Assembly: GCA_035948315.1 (NCBI GenBank)
Contig: DASZJG010000049.1
Location: forward strand, 62,001-126,000
Source of the DNA: CAJCJE01 sp035948315
GTDB lineage: Bacteria; Actinomycetota; Actinomycetes; Mycobacteriales; Pseudonocardiaceae
Direction of reading: 5' to 3'
DNA: 64,000 bases
The notes below the pieces were generated by a model. That model saw nothing but the letters and a program-made list of their open reading frames with translations. It was not told the origin of the DNA and did not search any database. Below are positions 24,888 through 32,776 of this stretch, one piece after another. How positions within the stretch are numbered: position 1 is the first letter of the stretch; each line of letters opens with the position of its first letter. Made by a program: the position numbers and the translations under genes.

Positions 24888-27633
24888 CGCTTGCCTCCTC
24901 GACCCCGAACGGGATGATCACCTGCGGCTTGGCGTGGATGTACCGGTCGAAGAACAGGCCGCGCGCCGCCCTCGGCGACCAGTTCACGATCTGGCCCGCG
25001 AGCTGCTGGAGTTCCTGGCCCTGTACGTCGAAGGCCACCCACGAGCCGACGTCGTCGGTGGACCCGATCGGCAGCGACGCCTTGAGCCGCGCGGCCCCGC
25101 GCCACCAGCCGAGCAGGTGGATGCTGTGCTCCGGCCCCCTGCGCAGCAGGTCGCGCAGGTTGTCGAGGCCGGTCTTGGGCACGGTGATGTCCCTGGCCTC
25201 CAACATGGACTGCACCGAGTCGACGGCGTAGCCGAGCAGGTAGTGCGGGCGGGTGTCGCCGGTCGTGGCCAACTGCTCGACCAGTTCGGTCAGCAGCGCG
25301 GCGATGCCGTTCCGGCCGACGATCGCGACCTCGTGGCCCCGCACGCGCAGCCGCTCGGCCAGGTCATCCACAGTGGACTGTGCCTCGTTGATCAGCGGCA
25401 GCAGCGTGAACAGCGCGGTGCCCGGTTCGTGTTGGCGGGCAAGGGAGAGCGCGGCCGCGCCGAGCACGCTCGCCGCGTCGGTCAACGCGGAACCGAGCAC
25501 GGCGAGGTTGCGGCCGGGCGTCTTGAGCAGCGAGATCCGCGCCGCGCTGCCGGCAACGTCGATCACCTGGCCCAGCATGGCCACCGGCTCCGGATTCGGC
25601 AGCAGCGCCTGGAAATCCGGGGTGTCGGCCAGCTGCGGCACATGCGAGCCGTCGAAAAGGCGTGGGCTGGCAAGGCTTTCCGGCCGGTTCTCCCACAGCC
25701 TGGTCTGCAACGCGTCGAACGTGCCCCGACTGGTGGCGTCCGGGATGCGGCTGATCTGGTTGCCCTGCTTGACGCCGGACTCGTGGTTGAGGATCGCGTG
25801 CCAGCGCGGCAGTTCCACGGCGGCCTCGTTGTTCTCGGCCAGCACCCGGCGCGCCTTGGGCAGTGCGACGCGCAGGATGAACTGCTCGAAGATGGCCGGC
25901 TTGCCCCAGAACGCCTCGATCGAGGACACGTCCTGGCTGGCCAGCACCAGGTGGATGCCCTGCGACCGGCCGCGCCGCGCGATGTCCTCCAGCAGCATCA
26001 CGGCCTCGGTCGCGACCTGGTCCCGTTCGGCGAACAGGTACTGGAACTCGTCGATCACCGCGACGATCCTCGGCCAGCGGCCGTCCGGATCCTCCCGGCG
26101 CAACTCCTCCAGCTTGGTGACCTCGTGCCGCTTGGTGGCGTCCGCGCGGCGGCGCATCTCATCGGCGAGGAAGCGCAGCATGGCCACGCCGAACTCGCGG
26201 TCCGCGTTGACGTTCACCCCGACCAGGCGCGCGTGCGGCAGCCAGCTCCGGTCCCGCCTGCCCGGCGTGAACTGCGCGAACGACACGCCCTCCTTGAAGT
26301 CGAGCAGGTAGAGCTCCAGCTCGTCGGGGGAGTAGCGGGCCACGAAACTGCCCAGCATCGCGTACAGGAAGTTGGTCTTGCCCGACCCGCTCGGCCCGCC
26401 GACCAGCGCGTGCGGCGACGAGTCGCCCAGCACCACATCGACCGGAATGCCGTCGTGATAGCCGACCGGGCCGATCAGCGCGGCGGCGGAGGACTGCTGC
26501 CAGATCCGGCCGGGCAGCAGGTCGGTGAAGGTGCACAGCCGGGCCCGCCGCTCCTCCAGTTCGTCCGCGATGGCCGCGCACGCGCTGGGCACCTCGGCCC
26601 TCGGCAGCGTCGGGTCGGCGGTGAACGTGGCGTTCGGGCCGGTCATCGAGGTCGTGCCGGAGTGCTCGCTGGTGAACTTCACGACCTCCATCGACGAGTT
26701 CACCGTCAACGGCTGGTCGACCACGATCAGCTGCACGCCGCAGGCCAGGCCGTTGCGCGCGATGCGCTGTAATTGCTGCTGGTGCTCGTCCTTGAGCGGC
26801 CGGGTGTTGCCGAACAGCACCGCGATCCGCCACGGCTCGGTGCGCCGTCCCGCGCCACCGCTGATCGCGCGCACGGAGGTGTGCCCGCCCATCAGCACCC
26901 CGGAGTGCACCCGGCGGATGTGTTCGGACAGCTCGTCGAGCAACTCCTCCGGCCGCGCCGGATCATGCACGGTGAGCAGGCCCGCCCTGGTCAACGGATA
27001 CAGGCCGGGCAACGGACCGGTCAGCTGGCCCGTGTCCCAGACGTGGATGTGCACCAGGCCGGGCAGGAAGTAGCTGAGCACCCGCAACAGCAACCCCTCG
27101 ACCAGCGCCTCCGCGCTCGCCCGCGACTTCGGCCCCGAGTTGACCTGTAGGTGCGCGGTGTCCAGCAGCGGCACGGCGACCGGGAAGGCCACCGACTCGG
27201 GCGCGCTGTCCGAGACCGCGGTGCCGATCCGCCACAACTCCGGCAGCACGCCGGTGCCGTCCGCGTCGCCGACCTTGCCCAGCCAGTCCTCGCTCGGTGC
27301 CCCGGCGACCCCCGGCGCGCTCGCGGCCACGATCCCGGCGAGGGCGTCCGGCCCGGTCTCGGTCCACTCCGCGAACTCGCGGCGGCGATCCTGCTCCGCG
27401 CGCTCGACCACGTCGCTCATCACCGGATTGGCCAGCGCGACCGCGAAATGCGGGTCCCTGCGCGCGTTGTCGATGCCCTCGGTGCGCAGCCACAGCTCGA
27501 CCATGGCCTTGGCGTGGTCCATGGCGGCCTGGGAGTGCAAGTCGGCCGCGACGCCGAGCGCTCGGCCGATGGCCGCGCGGAACTCGTCGAGCGCCATCTC
27601 GATCCGCTTGCGGCGATCGGCGCGCTTGTTCAC
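24877..27633 (-). CDS. FtsK/SpoIIIE-type tandem ATPase without membrane segments
   Basis: A soluble 918-residue ATPase of the FtsK/SpoIIIE-EccC superfamily. Residues 1-180 are helical and charged; residues about 200-390 form an alpha/beta region; the active P-loop domain has Walker A ALVGGPSGSGKTNFLY (about 410-424) and Walker B RIVAVIDEFQYLF (about 522-534), followed by ARRGRSQGIHLVLASQD. A second, degenerate RecA-like domain follows (about 680-900): RNLAVLGSALTDAAS stands where a P-loop would be, and HYLLGYAVDSVQ where Walker B would be. No membrane helices are visible, unlike FtsK or EccC. The GTG at 27633 follows GAGGAGG. The gene lies downstream of two small helical proteins and overlaps a coiled-coil gene. 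It could move polypeptides as in type VII secretion, or DNA; the sequence does not decide. Confidence 0.88.
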   Translation of the reverse strand: MNKRADRRKRIEMALDEFRAAIGRALGVAADLHSQAAMDHAKAMVELWLRTEGIDNARRDPHFAVALANPVMSDVVERAEQDRRREFAEWTETGPDALAGIVAASAPGVAGAPSEDWLGKVGDADGTGVLPELWRIGTAVSDSAPESVAFPVAVPLLDTAHLQVNSGPKSRASAEALVEGLLLRVLSYFLPGLVHIHVWDTGQLTGPLPGLYPLTRAGLLTVHDPARPEELLDELSEHIRRVHSGVLMGGHTSVRAISGGAGRRTEPWRIAVLFGNTRPLKDEHQQQLQRIARNGLACGVQLIVVDQPLTVNSSMEVVKFTSEHSGTTSMTGPNATFTADPTLPRAEVPSACAAIADELEERRARLCTFTDLLPGRIWQQSSAAALIGPVGYHDGIPVDVVLGDSSPHALVGGPSGSGKTNFLYAMLGSFVARYSPDELELYLLDFKEGVSFAQFTPGRRDRSWLPHARLVGVNVNADREFGVAMLRFLADEMRRRADATKRHEVTKLEELRREDPDGRWPRIVAVIDEFQYLFAERDQVATEAVMLLEDIARRGRSQGIHLVLASQDVSSIEAFWGKPAIFEQFILRVALPKARRVLAENNEAAVELPRWHAILNHESGVKQGNQISRIPDATSRGTFDALQTRLWENRPESLASPRLFDGSHVPQLADTPDFQALLPNPEPVAMLGQVIDVAGSAARISLLKTPGRNLAVLGSALTDAASVLGAAALSLARQHEPGTALFTLLPLINEAQSTVDDLAERLRVRGHEVAIVGRNGIAALLTELVEQLATTGDTRPHYLLGYAVDSVQSMLEARDITVPKTGLDNLRDLLRRGPEHSIHLLGWWRGAARLKASLPIGSTDDVGSWVAFDVQGQELQQLAGQIVNWSPRAARGLFFDRYIHAKPQVIIPFGVEEASGER

Positions 27634-27673
27634 CGCGACCTCCTCACTACGGTCGTCGTGCGGTGTTCGCCTC

Positions 27674-27717
27674 GGCAGGCACTCCTCCCGGTATGCCATG
27701 CCGGGCAGTGCGCTGCC
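27674..27717 (-). terminator. interrupted hairpin between the small-protein genes and the ATPase gene
   Basis: Arms GGCAG-GCACT (27674-27683) and AGTGC-G-CTGCC (27707-27717), with an inner CCCGG/CCGGG pair. It lies in the 130-base gap after the 82-residue gene and before the ATPase start and could reduce transcription into the ATPase gene. Confidence 0.4.
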
Positions 27718-27763
27718 AACCGCCGAGCGTGGCCACTCCGCCAGGACACGAGATCGACTCTAG

Positions 27764-28012
27764 TCAGAGGCGAGCCGTGAGCCGTTCGATGGCCGCCATG
27801 CTGCCGGCAAGCTGGTTCATGCCGATCACCAGGGCATCGTTGGCCGCCGCGAGCTGCGGTGGTATCAGCGACGCCGAGTGGTTCCCACTCAGTTCGGCCA
27901 GACACCTGCCGGCCTCGGCAAGGTGCCGCTGGGCGAGCAGCAGAACGCGGTAGCCGTCGCGGATCTGTTCGTTGATCCCGGCGAGGGTGGCGCCGAGCGC
28001 TTCGACCGACAC
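27764..28012 (-). CDS. small helical protein of WXG100 size (paralogue 2)
   Basis: An 82-residue, almost entirely helical protein: a first helix from about 3 to 42 (SVEALGATLAGINEQIRDGY, LLAQRHLAEAGRCLAELSG), a turn with GNHSASLIPP, and a second helix to the end (ALVIGMNQLAGSMAAIERLTARL, in part). It lines up with the 86-residue product of the gene just upstream: both start SVE, have a Gly/Asn/Ser turn in the middle and end AAI...ARL. Length and helix-turn-helix form are those of WXG100 proteins, but there is no WXG motif and the single cysteine is not conserved in the partner. The GTG start lies two bases after the previous stop. Unknown function. Confidence 0.75.
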   Translation of the reverse strand: MSVEALGATLAGINEQIRDGYRVLLLAQRHLAEAGRCLAELSGNHSASLIPPQLAAANDALVIGMNQLAGSMAAIERLTARL

Positions 28013-28014
28013 GG

Positions 28015-28275
28015 CTACAGGCGCGCCGCGTAGCCCTCGGCGGTGGAGATCGCCGCGGTGACGTTGCGGGCCACGTCACCGAGGGTCTGCACGGCCTGCG
28101 CGAGCAGCCCGGAAGCCTGTTCGGCGTCGGACTGCGAGCTGCCCTGGGTGGCGTTGATCAGCGCGCCCTGAGCCTGTTCGATCGCCTGACCGGCTTGCTG
28201 GAGAGCCGCGATGCTCTCCGCGGCTTTCTGGTTGGCCAACTGGATTCCGGCACGAACTTCTTCGACGCTCGCCAT
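28015..28275 (-). CDS. small helical protein of WXG100 size (paralogue 1)
   Basis: An 86-residue helical protein rich in Ala and Gln: helix one (SVEEVRAGIQLANQKAAESI, ALQQAGQAIEQAQGAL), a turn NATQGSSQSDAE, helix two (ASGLLAQAVQTLGDVARNV) and a tail AISTAEGYAARL. It resembles the 82-residue product of the next gene in layout and ends, so the two are probably an ancient duplication and may pair as a heterodimer. There is no WXG motif and no signal peptide. The ATG has no ribosome site; the upstream TATTTTT-like element at about 28284-28290 could give a leaderless transcript. It is tightly linked to the next gene and sits upstream of the FtsK-type ATPase. Confidence 0.78.
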   Translation of the reverse strand: MASVEEVRAGIQLANQKAAESIAALQQAGQAIEQAQGALINATQGSSQSDAEQASGLLAQAVQTLGDVARNVTAAISTAEGYAARL

Positions 28276-28384
28276 GTGATCAAAAATAGGGGCGGCATGG
28301 ACGCCCCGCTGGCGGAGAAAGCCCTGCTCGCACGGTTTCCACTCCGTCCAGTGACCCGCCGACGGGGATGGTTGCCGCCGGTGA

Positions 28385-29362
28385 TCAGGCGGTCTCGCCC
28401 TTCGGCGCCGGGATCGGGGCGGGCGCCGGGCCGGAGGACAGCTCCAGCGCGGTGATGCCCGAGGTCGGCATCGGGTCCGCCCGCCAGTTGGTGATCGCGG
28501 TGTCGCCCTCCCAGCGCAGTGGCGTCCAACCGCCCCGATCCAGCGCGGACACGGCGGTGAGCACGGTCTGCGGCGCCGACGAGCGGGCCGGGCCGAGATC
28601 GACGTGCACGGTCAGCACGCCGTCCCGCTCGGTCACGCCGGTCAGCGTCGCCGCGCCGGAGATGCGACTGGCCACGGCCCGCGCCTGCCATTCCGCGCCG
28701 GCCGGCCGGGTGGTGGCCACGTCGACCCGCAGGATCAGCCGGTAGCCGTCCGGGCTGGGCTTGTCCTCCGGCGGAATCCAGCGCTGCGCGACGGGCTGCC
28801 GCGCAGCCGGCGGGCCTTGCGATGCCGGCGGGGTCGGGGATGCCTGCGCGGCTGGGGGCGCCGGGGTCGGCTCGGGTTCCGGCTCCGGTTCCGGTTCCGG
28901 TTCTGGGGCGGGCTGGGGCTCGGGCTTCGGCTTCGACTGTGGTCGCGGTTCGGGCTGGGACTGGCGGGCGCGCATCCGGTACGGGTCCGCGCCGCACCAG
29001 GCCTCGATGAGCATGCGCTCCGCGCCGGGGACGAGTCGGCCGATGGTTTCCGGCTCGTCCAGCACGGTCCACGCGGTCGGCGGCTCGCAGGACACCCTCG
29101 GCATGGTCTGGTTCGGGCCCAGCGAACGGACCAGGCGACGGACGGCACGCGCCAGCGGCGCGGCCACGTTGTACGTGGCGCGCTCGTCGGTCGGCACCGC
29201 GACGGTGACCGCCCAGCAGCCTGGCTCCTCCGCCGAGCAGTCGGTCGAGTCGACGATCTGACCTTCGACATGCCAGCAGAGCTGCTCGCACGCCTCGCGC
29301 GCGGCCTCCTCGCCCTCGGCGGCGACCACCACCGTCACCAGGAGTTCAATGCTCTCGTCCAT
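28385..29362 (-). CDS. two-domain protein with proline/glutamate-rich linker
   Basis: A 325-residue protein of unknown function at the head of the FtsK-type cluster. Residues 1-125 form a compact alpha/beta domain (SIELLVTVVVAAEGEEAARE, three cysteines in its first half, TWTVLDEP-like strand region), followed by about 55 residues of linker made of PEPEPEP and SKPKPEPQP units, then a second alpha/beta domain (about 205-310: GYRLILRVDVATTRPAGAEW, GVLTVHVDLGPA) that resembles the first in strand pattern and may be a repeat. The end is again proline-rich. No signal peptide or membrane helix is seen, so it should be cytoplasmic. It is transcribed towards the small-protein genes, 109 bases away, and divergently from an SDR gene. 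Confidence 0.72.
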   Translation of the reverse strand: MDESIELLVTVVVAAEGEEAAREACEQLCWHVEGQIVDSTDCSAEEPGCWAVTVAVPTDERATYNVAAPLARAVRRLVRSLGPNQTMPRVSCEPPTAWTVLDEPETIGRLVPGAERMLIEAWCGADPYRMRARQSQPEPRPQSKPKPEPQPAPEPEPEPEPEPEPTPAPPAAQASPTPPASQGPPAARQPVAQRWIPPEDKPSPDGYRLILRVDVATTRPAGAEWQARAVASRISGAATLTGVTERDGVLTVHVDLGPARSSAPQTVLTAVSALDRGGWTPLRWEGDTAITNWRADPMPTSGITALELSSGPAPAPIPAPKGETA

Positions 29363-29448
29363 CGTGCCAGCGATTATCCGTTAGCTGCGGCGGGTAGCCG
29401 AGGCCCGGTACACGGAAGAACGAGCCGACCGTCACGTTTTCCCGATGG

Positions 29449-29475
29449 CCCTGGCCAGGGGAAGATCGGCCGATC
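29449..29475. promoter_or_regulatory. two adjacent palindromes in a divergent promoter region
   Basis: CCCTGGCCAGGG (29449-29460) and GATCGGCCGATC (29464-29475) are two perfect twelve-base palindromes three bases apart, between the divergent start of the FtsK-type cluster (29362) and the SDR gene (29532). They are possible operator sites; chance is not excluded in GC-rich DNA. Confidence 0.3.
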
Positions 29476-29531
29476 ACCGGCGATCGGGCCCGGACACCGA
29501 CCGGCGGCGAACGACTACGGAGAGGAACAAC

Positions 29532-30275
29532 ATGGATCTCGGTCTCGCCGGCCGCGTCTACCTGGTCACCGGAGGCAGCAAGGGACTCGGCTTCGCAACG
29601 GCCAAGGCGCTGGTCGAGGACGGTGCGCTGGTCGTGCTGTCCTCCCGGTCGCAGGAGAACGTGGACGCGGCCGTCGCCGAACTCGGCGAGAACGCGATCG
29701 GCGTCGCGGGCGACAACGCGGACGCCGGCCTCGCCGAGCGGATGGTCAGCGCGGCGACGGCCCGGTTCGGCCGTATCGACGGCATCCTGGTCAGCGTCGG
29801 CGGGCCGCCCTTCGGGGACGTGCTGGACAGCACCGAGCAGGCGTGGCAGGACGCGTTCTCGTCGATCTTCCTTGGCACGTTGCGCCTGATCCGCCGGGTT
29901 GTCGACGAGCTGGGCGATGGCGGCGCGATCGCGCTGGTGCTGTCCACCTCGGTCCGCGAACCCCTGGACCACCTGGCCATCTCCAACGGCCTGCGGCCCG
30001 GCCTCGCGGGGGTCGCCAAGACGCTGTCCAACGAGCTGGGGCCGCGCGGAATCCGCGTGGTCAGCCTGCTGCCCGGGTCGATCATGACCGGCCGCAACGC
30101 AACGATTTACGCCGACCCCGCCGCCCTGGCCAAGCGGACCGAGAGCGTGGCGCTGCGCCGGATCGGCGAGCCGGACGAGTTCGGCCGGGTCGCGGCCTTC
30201 GTGCTCTCGCCCGCCGCGTCCTACCTGACCGGGACCGTGATTTCGGTGGACGGCGGCGCGACCAAGGCGCTCTAG
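29532..30275 (+). CDS. SDR-family protein lacking the catalytic Tyr-Lys pair
   Basis: A 247-residue short-chain dehydrogenase/reductase-like protein. The NAD(P) site TGGSKGLG (about 13-20) and the C-terminal SVDGG are intact, and Ser138/Ser140 are at the position of the catalytic serine. The YxxxK pair is missing: the aligned stretch reads SNGLR (151-155), so Tyr is Ser and Lys is Arg. Alignments of this type with SNxxR, followed by GLAGVAKTLSNELGPRGIRV, are known to me from a divergent actinobacterial SDR subgroup. The protein may use another proton donor or only bind nucleotide. ATG 29532 follows GGAGAGGA. A same-strand AraC regulator follows eleven bases later, so the two may form an operon. 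Confidence 0.85.
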   Translation: MDLGLAGRVYLVTGGSKGLGFATAKALVEDGALVVLSSRSQENVDAAVAELGENAIGVAGDNADAGLAERMVSAATARFGRIDGILVSVGGPPFGDVLDSTEQAWQDAFSSIFLGTLRLIRRVVDELGDGGAIALVLSTSVREPLDHLAISNGLRPGLAGVAKTLSNELGPRGIRVVSLLPGSIMTGRNATIYADPAALAKRTESVALRRIGEPDEFGRVAAFVLSPAASYLTGTVISVDGGATKAL

Positions 30276-30285
30276 GCTGGACGTC

Positions 30286-30990
30286 GTGCGCACGGAGTAC
30301 GCCGAGCGACCGGTCACGGGAGCCGCTGACCTGCTGGTCTGCGTCTGGCGGCGAACAACGGCCGACGGGCCCGCGCAGACCTACCGGATCGTGCCGGACG
30401 GCTGCGTCGACCTGGTCTGGACCGGCTCGGAGCTGTTCGTCGCCGGCCCGGACACGCGCGCCCAACTGACCACGACCGGTCCGGGGACCCTGCACGGGGT
30501 GCGATTGCGCCCCGGCGCGGCCCCGGCCCTGCTCGGCCTGCCCGCCGCCGAGATCGTCGACGGCCGTCCGACCTTGACCGAGCTGGACCGGCAAGCGTTT
30601 GCCGAGCCATTGGCCGACCGTCTCGCTGCCGCCGACAACCCTGCTGACGTGCTCGAACGTGCCGTCGCGACGGCGCTGCGCCGCGACCTGCTCGACCCGG
30701 CCATGCCGGCGGTCGTCGCCGGACTGCGTACAGGTGTGTCCGTGGCCGAGTTGTCGGAGCGGTTCGGGCTGACCGAGCGGAGCCTGCACCGGCGCTCGGT
30801 CGCCGCGTTCGGCTACGGCCCCAAGACGCTCCAGCGGGTGCTGCGCTTCCAGCGCGCGCTGGGGCTGGTTCGAGCGGGCCGCCCGTTCGCGGAGGCCGCG
30901 ATCGATGCCGGCTACGCCGATCAGCCGCATCTGGCTCGCGAGGTCCGCGCGCTGGCCGGCGTGCCGCTCGGCACCCTGCTCACGAGCTGA
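30286..30990 (+). CDS. AraC family regulator with N-terminal sensor domain
   Basis: A 234-residue transcriptional regulator. The N-terminal half (about 1-105) matches the small sensor domain often found before AraC DNA-binding domains (YRIVPDGCVDLVW at about 33-45, then GVRLRPGAAPALLGLPAAEI). The C-terminal half carries the two AraC helix-turn-helix motifs: VAELSERFGLTERSLHRRSV (about 152-171) and FAEAAIDAGYADQPHLARE (about 205-223) with the expected intervening FGYGPKTLQRVLRFQRAL. The GTG start at 30286 lies eleven bases after the SDR stop. It may control that SDR gene, but no operator was identified. The convergent PhzF gene ends five bases further on. Confidence 0.87.
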   Translation: MRTEYAERPVTGAADLLVCVWRRTTADGPAQTYRIVPDGCVDLVWTGSELFVAGPDTRAQLTTTGPGTLHGVRLRPGAAPALLGLPAAEIVDGRPTLTELDRQAFAEPLADRLAAADNPADVLERAVATALRRDLLDPAMPAVVAGLRTGVSVAELSERFGLTERSLHRRSVAAFGYGPKTLQRVLRFQRALGLVRAGRPFAEAAIDAGYADQPHLAREVRALAGVPLGTLLTS

Positions 30991-30995
30991 TCGGC

Positions 30996-31823
30996 TTACG
31001 AACTGATCGGCACCGCGGCGCCGGTCACCCGGATTCCGGGCGTCGTCGGATCAAGATCGACTTCGAGCAGGCTCGGCCGACCAAGATCGACACCCTGTTC
31101 GATGATGATCTTGCCGGCATCCGCGTAGCCGATATCGCGGAGATATCCCCCGAACGCGGCCGCTGCCGCGCCGGTCGCCGGATCCTCGACCACCCCGCCG
31201 ACCGGAAAAGGATCACGCGCCTGGAAGTGTCGCGGCCCGTCGCCGTGGAACAGGTGCACGGTGGTCCAGCCCGCGTCGCGCATGATCGAACCGAGCGCGG
31301 CGAAGTCGTAGTCCAATGTGGCCAGTCGTGCCCGGGTGGCGGCCGCGAGCATCAGGTGATCGTTGCCGGCGTAGGCGACCCGGATCGGGAAGGCCGGGTC
31401 GACATCTGTTTCCTGCCAACGCAACGCGCGCAGCGTGTCCGTGATCTCGGTCGGCGTCGCGGGCCGCGAGTGCGGGACGACGCTGGTCAGGGTCGCGGTG
31501 CCGGGCGCGGTGTCGATGGTGACGTCGCCGGTGTTGGTGCGGAAGGCCAACGGGCCCGCGCCGATGCGTTCGGCCAGCGCGACCGAGGTCGCGATCGTGG
31601 CGTGGCCACAGAAATCGACCTCGGCGAGCGGGCTGAAATACCGGACCCGATAGCCGCGATCACCGGTTCGGGTGAGGAACGCGGTCTCCGAGTAGCCGAC
31701 CTCCTTCGCGATCCGTCGCATGTCCGCGTCGCTCAGTTCGCTCGCGTCGAGCACGACGCCCGCCGGGTTGCCGCCGGTCGGATCCGTGCTGAATGCCGTG
31801 TAGCGCAGTATCTCGGGGCTCAT
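30996..31823 (-). CDS. PhzF family isomerase/epimerase-like protein
   Basis: A PhzF-like protein of 275 residues, related to diaminopimelate epimerase. It shows TGGNPAGVVLDA (about 14-25), the proposed catalytic glutamate in GYSETAFLT (about 42-50), RYFSPLAEVDFCGHATIATS (about 59-78) and the second-half GGVVEDPATGAAAAAFGGYL repeat of the glycine-rich substrate pocket. Family members isomerise trans-2,3-dihydro-3-hydroxyanthranilate or unidentified substrates; no phenazine genes are nearby, so the substrate is open. The ATG at 31823 gives MSPEILRYTAFS. It is divergent from a LysR gene, which probably controls it across an 83-base gap. Confidence 0.88.
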   Translation of the reverse strand: MSPEILRYTAFSTDPTGGNPAGVVLDASELSDADMRRIAKEVGYSETAFLTRTGDRGYRVRYFSPLAEVDFCGHATIATSVALAERIGAGPLAFRTNTGDVTIDTAPGTATLTSVVPHSRPATPTEITDTLRALRWQETDVDPAFPIRVAYAGNDHLMLAAATRARLATLDYDFAALGSIMRDAGWTTVHLFHGDGPRHFQARDPFPVGGVVEDPATGAAAAAFGGYLRDIGYADAGKIIIEQGVDLGRPSLLEVDLDPTTPGIRVTGAAVPISS

Positions 31824-31906
31824 GACACTATGCTGACACCGATCGTCGATCGAATCCAACGATGACTTTCGATATCAAGCATCGGGATCACCGATAGCAT
31901 GGCCGG
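31824..31906. promoter_or_regulatory. phzF-like / lysR divergent promoter region
   Basis: An 83-base gap between divergent starts. It is relatively AT-rich at CGATATCAAGCATCG and contains repeated ATCG-type half-sites (GATCGTCGATCG and CGGGATCACCGATA). A LysR-type binding site is expected here by layout. Confidence 0.35.
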
Positions 31907-32776
31907 ATGGACACCCGTGTACTCGCCACCTTCGTCGCGCTGGCCAGGACCGGCAGCTTCACCTCGGCTGCCGCCGAACTGCACCTCGCCCAGTCGACCG
32001 TGACCGCGCACATCCAGGCGCTGGAAAAGGAACTCCGGCTGCGCCTGTTCGACCGGCTCCCGGGCGGCGCGACCCTCACCGACGCCGGCCGACGCGTGCT
32101 GGACAAGGCAACGCTGGTGCTGGATGCCGAGGCCGCGCTGCGCGCCGAGCCGAAGGAGCAGGGGCCGATCGAGGGCACCGTGCGGATCGGCGCGCCGGAA
32201 TCCCTGTGCGGCCAACTGCTCCCACCGGTCATCGCCGCGTTGCAGCGCCGCCATCCCGGCGTCGACGTCACGCTGCTGCCCTGCGGCACGGTGTCCGCGA
32301 TGGACGGGCTGCGTTCGGGCGCGGTGTCGCTGGCGCTGCTCATCGAGCCGTCGATCGACGCGACCGATCTCGTCGTCGAGGCGCTCGGCACCCTCGAACT
32401 GGCCTTCGTCGCCGATCGCGGCGAGCCGGTGACCGCGCGGTCCTGGGCGGAACTGGCGCGATGGCGCTGGTTCCTGCTGGAGGAGGGCTGCGCGTACAGC
32501 GACGAGGTCGCGCGCTGCCTGCGCGCCAGCGGCGCTGCCGTGCGCGCGACGCGGCTGGGCAGCGTGGAGGCGACCAGGGCCTGCGTCGCCGCCGGTCTCG
32601 GCCTCGCCGTGCTGCCGAGCTTCGCGGTCGACGAGCGCAGGCTCGCCCGGTTCACCGCGCCGCCGATGCCCGCCCCCGGCCTGTTGCTGGCCCGGCACGC
32701 GCGCCGGTCGGCCGGGCGGGCGTTGGAGGTGGTCGCCGACGAGATCAGGAAGGGCGCCGCGAAGCTGGTCAGCTGA
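31907..32776 (+). CDS. LysR family regulator
   Basis: A 289-residue LysR-type regulator. The winged helix-turn-helix MDTRVLATFVALARTGSFTS / AAAELHLAQSTVTAHIQALE (about 1-40) and the following helix and wing (LRLRLFDRLPGGATLTDAGR) are typical. The effector-binding region starts at GTVRIGAPESLCGQLLP (about 88) and shows two alpha/beta subdomains hinged near residue 160 and 265. The protein is divergent from phzF, the standard arrangement for a LysR regulator and its target. Its end overlaps by eight bases the end of the convergent gene. The inducer is unknown. Confidence 0.92.
   Translation: MDTRVLATFVALARTGSFTSAAAELHLAQSTVTAHIQALEKELRLRLFDRLPGGATLTDAGRRVLDKATLVLDAEAALRAEPKEQGPIEGTVRIGAPESLCGQLLPPVIAALQRRHPGVDVTLLPCGTVSAMDGLRSGAVSLALLIEPSIDATDLVVEALGTLELAFVADRGEPVTARSWAELARWRWFLLEEGCAYSDEVARCLRASGAAVRATRLGSVEATRACVAAGLGLAVLPSFAVDERRLARFTAPPMPAPGLLLARHARRSAGRALEVVADEIRKGAAKLVS

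Noticed and set aside
24934..26772. 612-residue open frame on the plus strand
   Set aside because: It runs antisense over the FtsK-type ATPase and has the Arg/Gly/Asp-rich composition of a GC-rich shadow frame; the ATPase frame has family motifs and a good ribosome site.
28861..28960. GGTTCCGGTTCCGG-like microsatellite
   Set aside because: Explained by the PEPEPE linker of the 325-residue protein on the minus strand.
28604..30469. 621-residue open frame on the plus strand
   Set aside because: It spans the antisense of the proline-rich protein and an alternate frame of the SDR and AraC genes, both of which have clear motifs.
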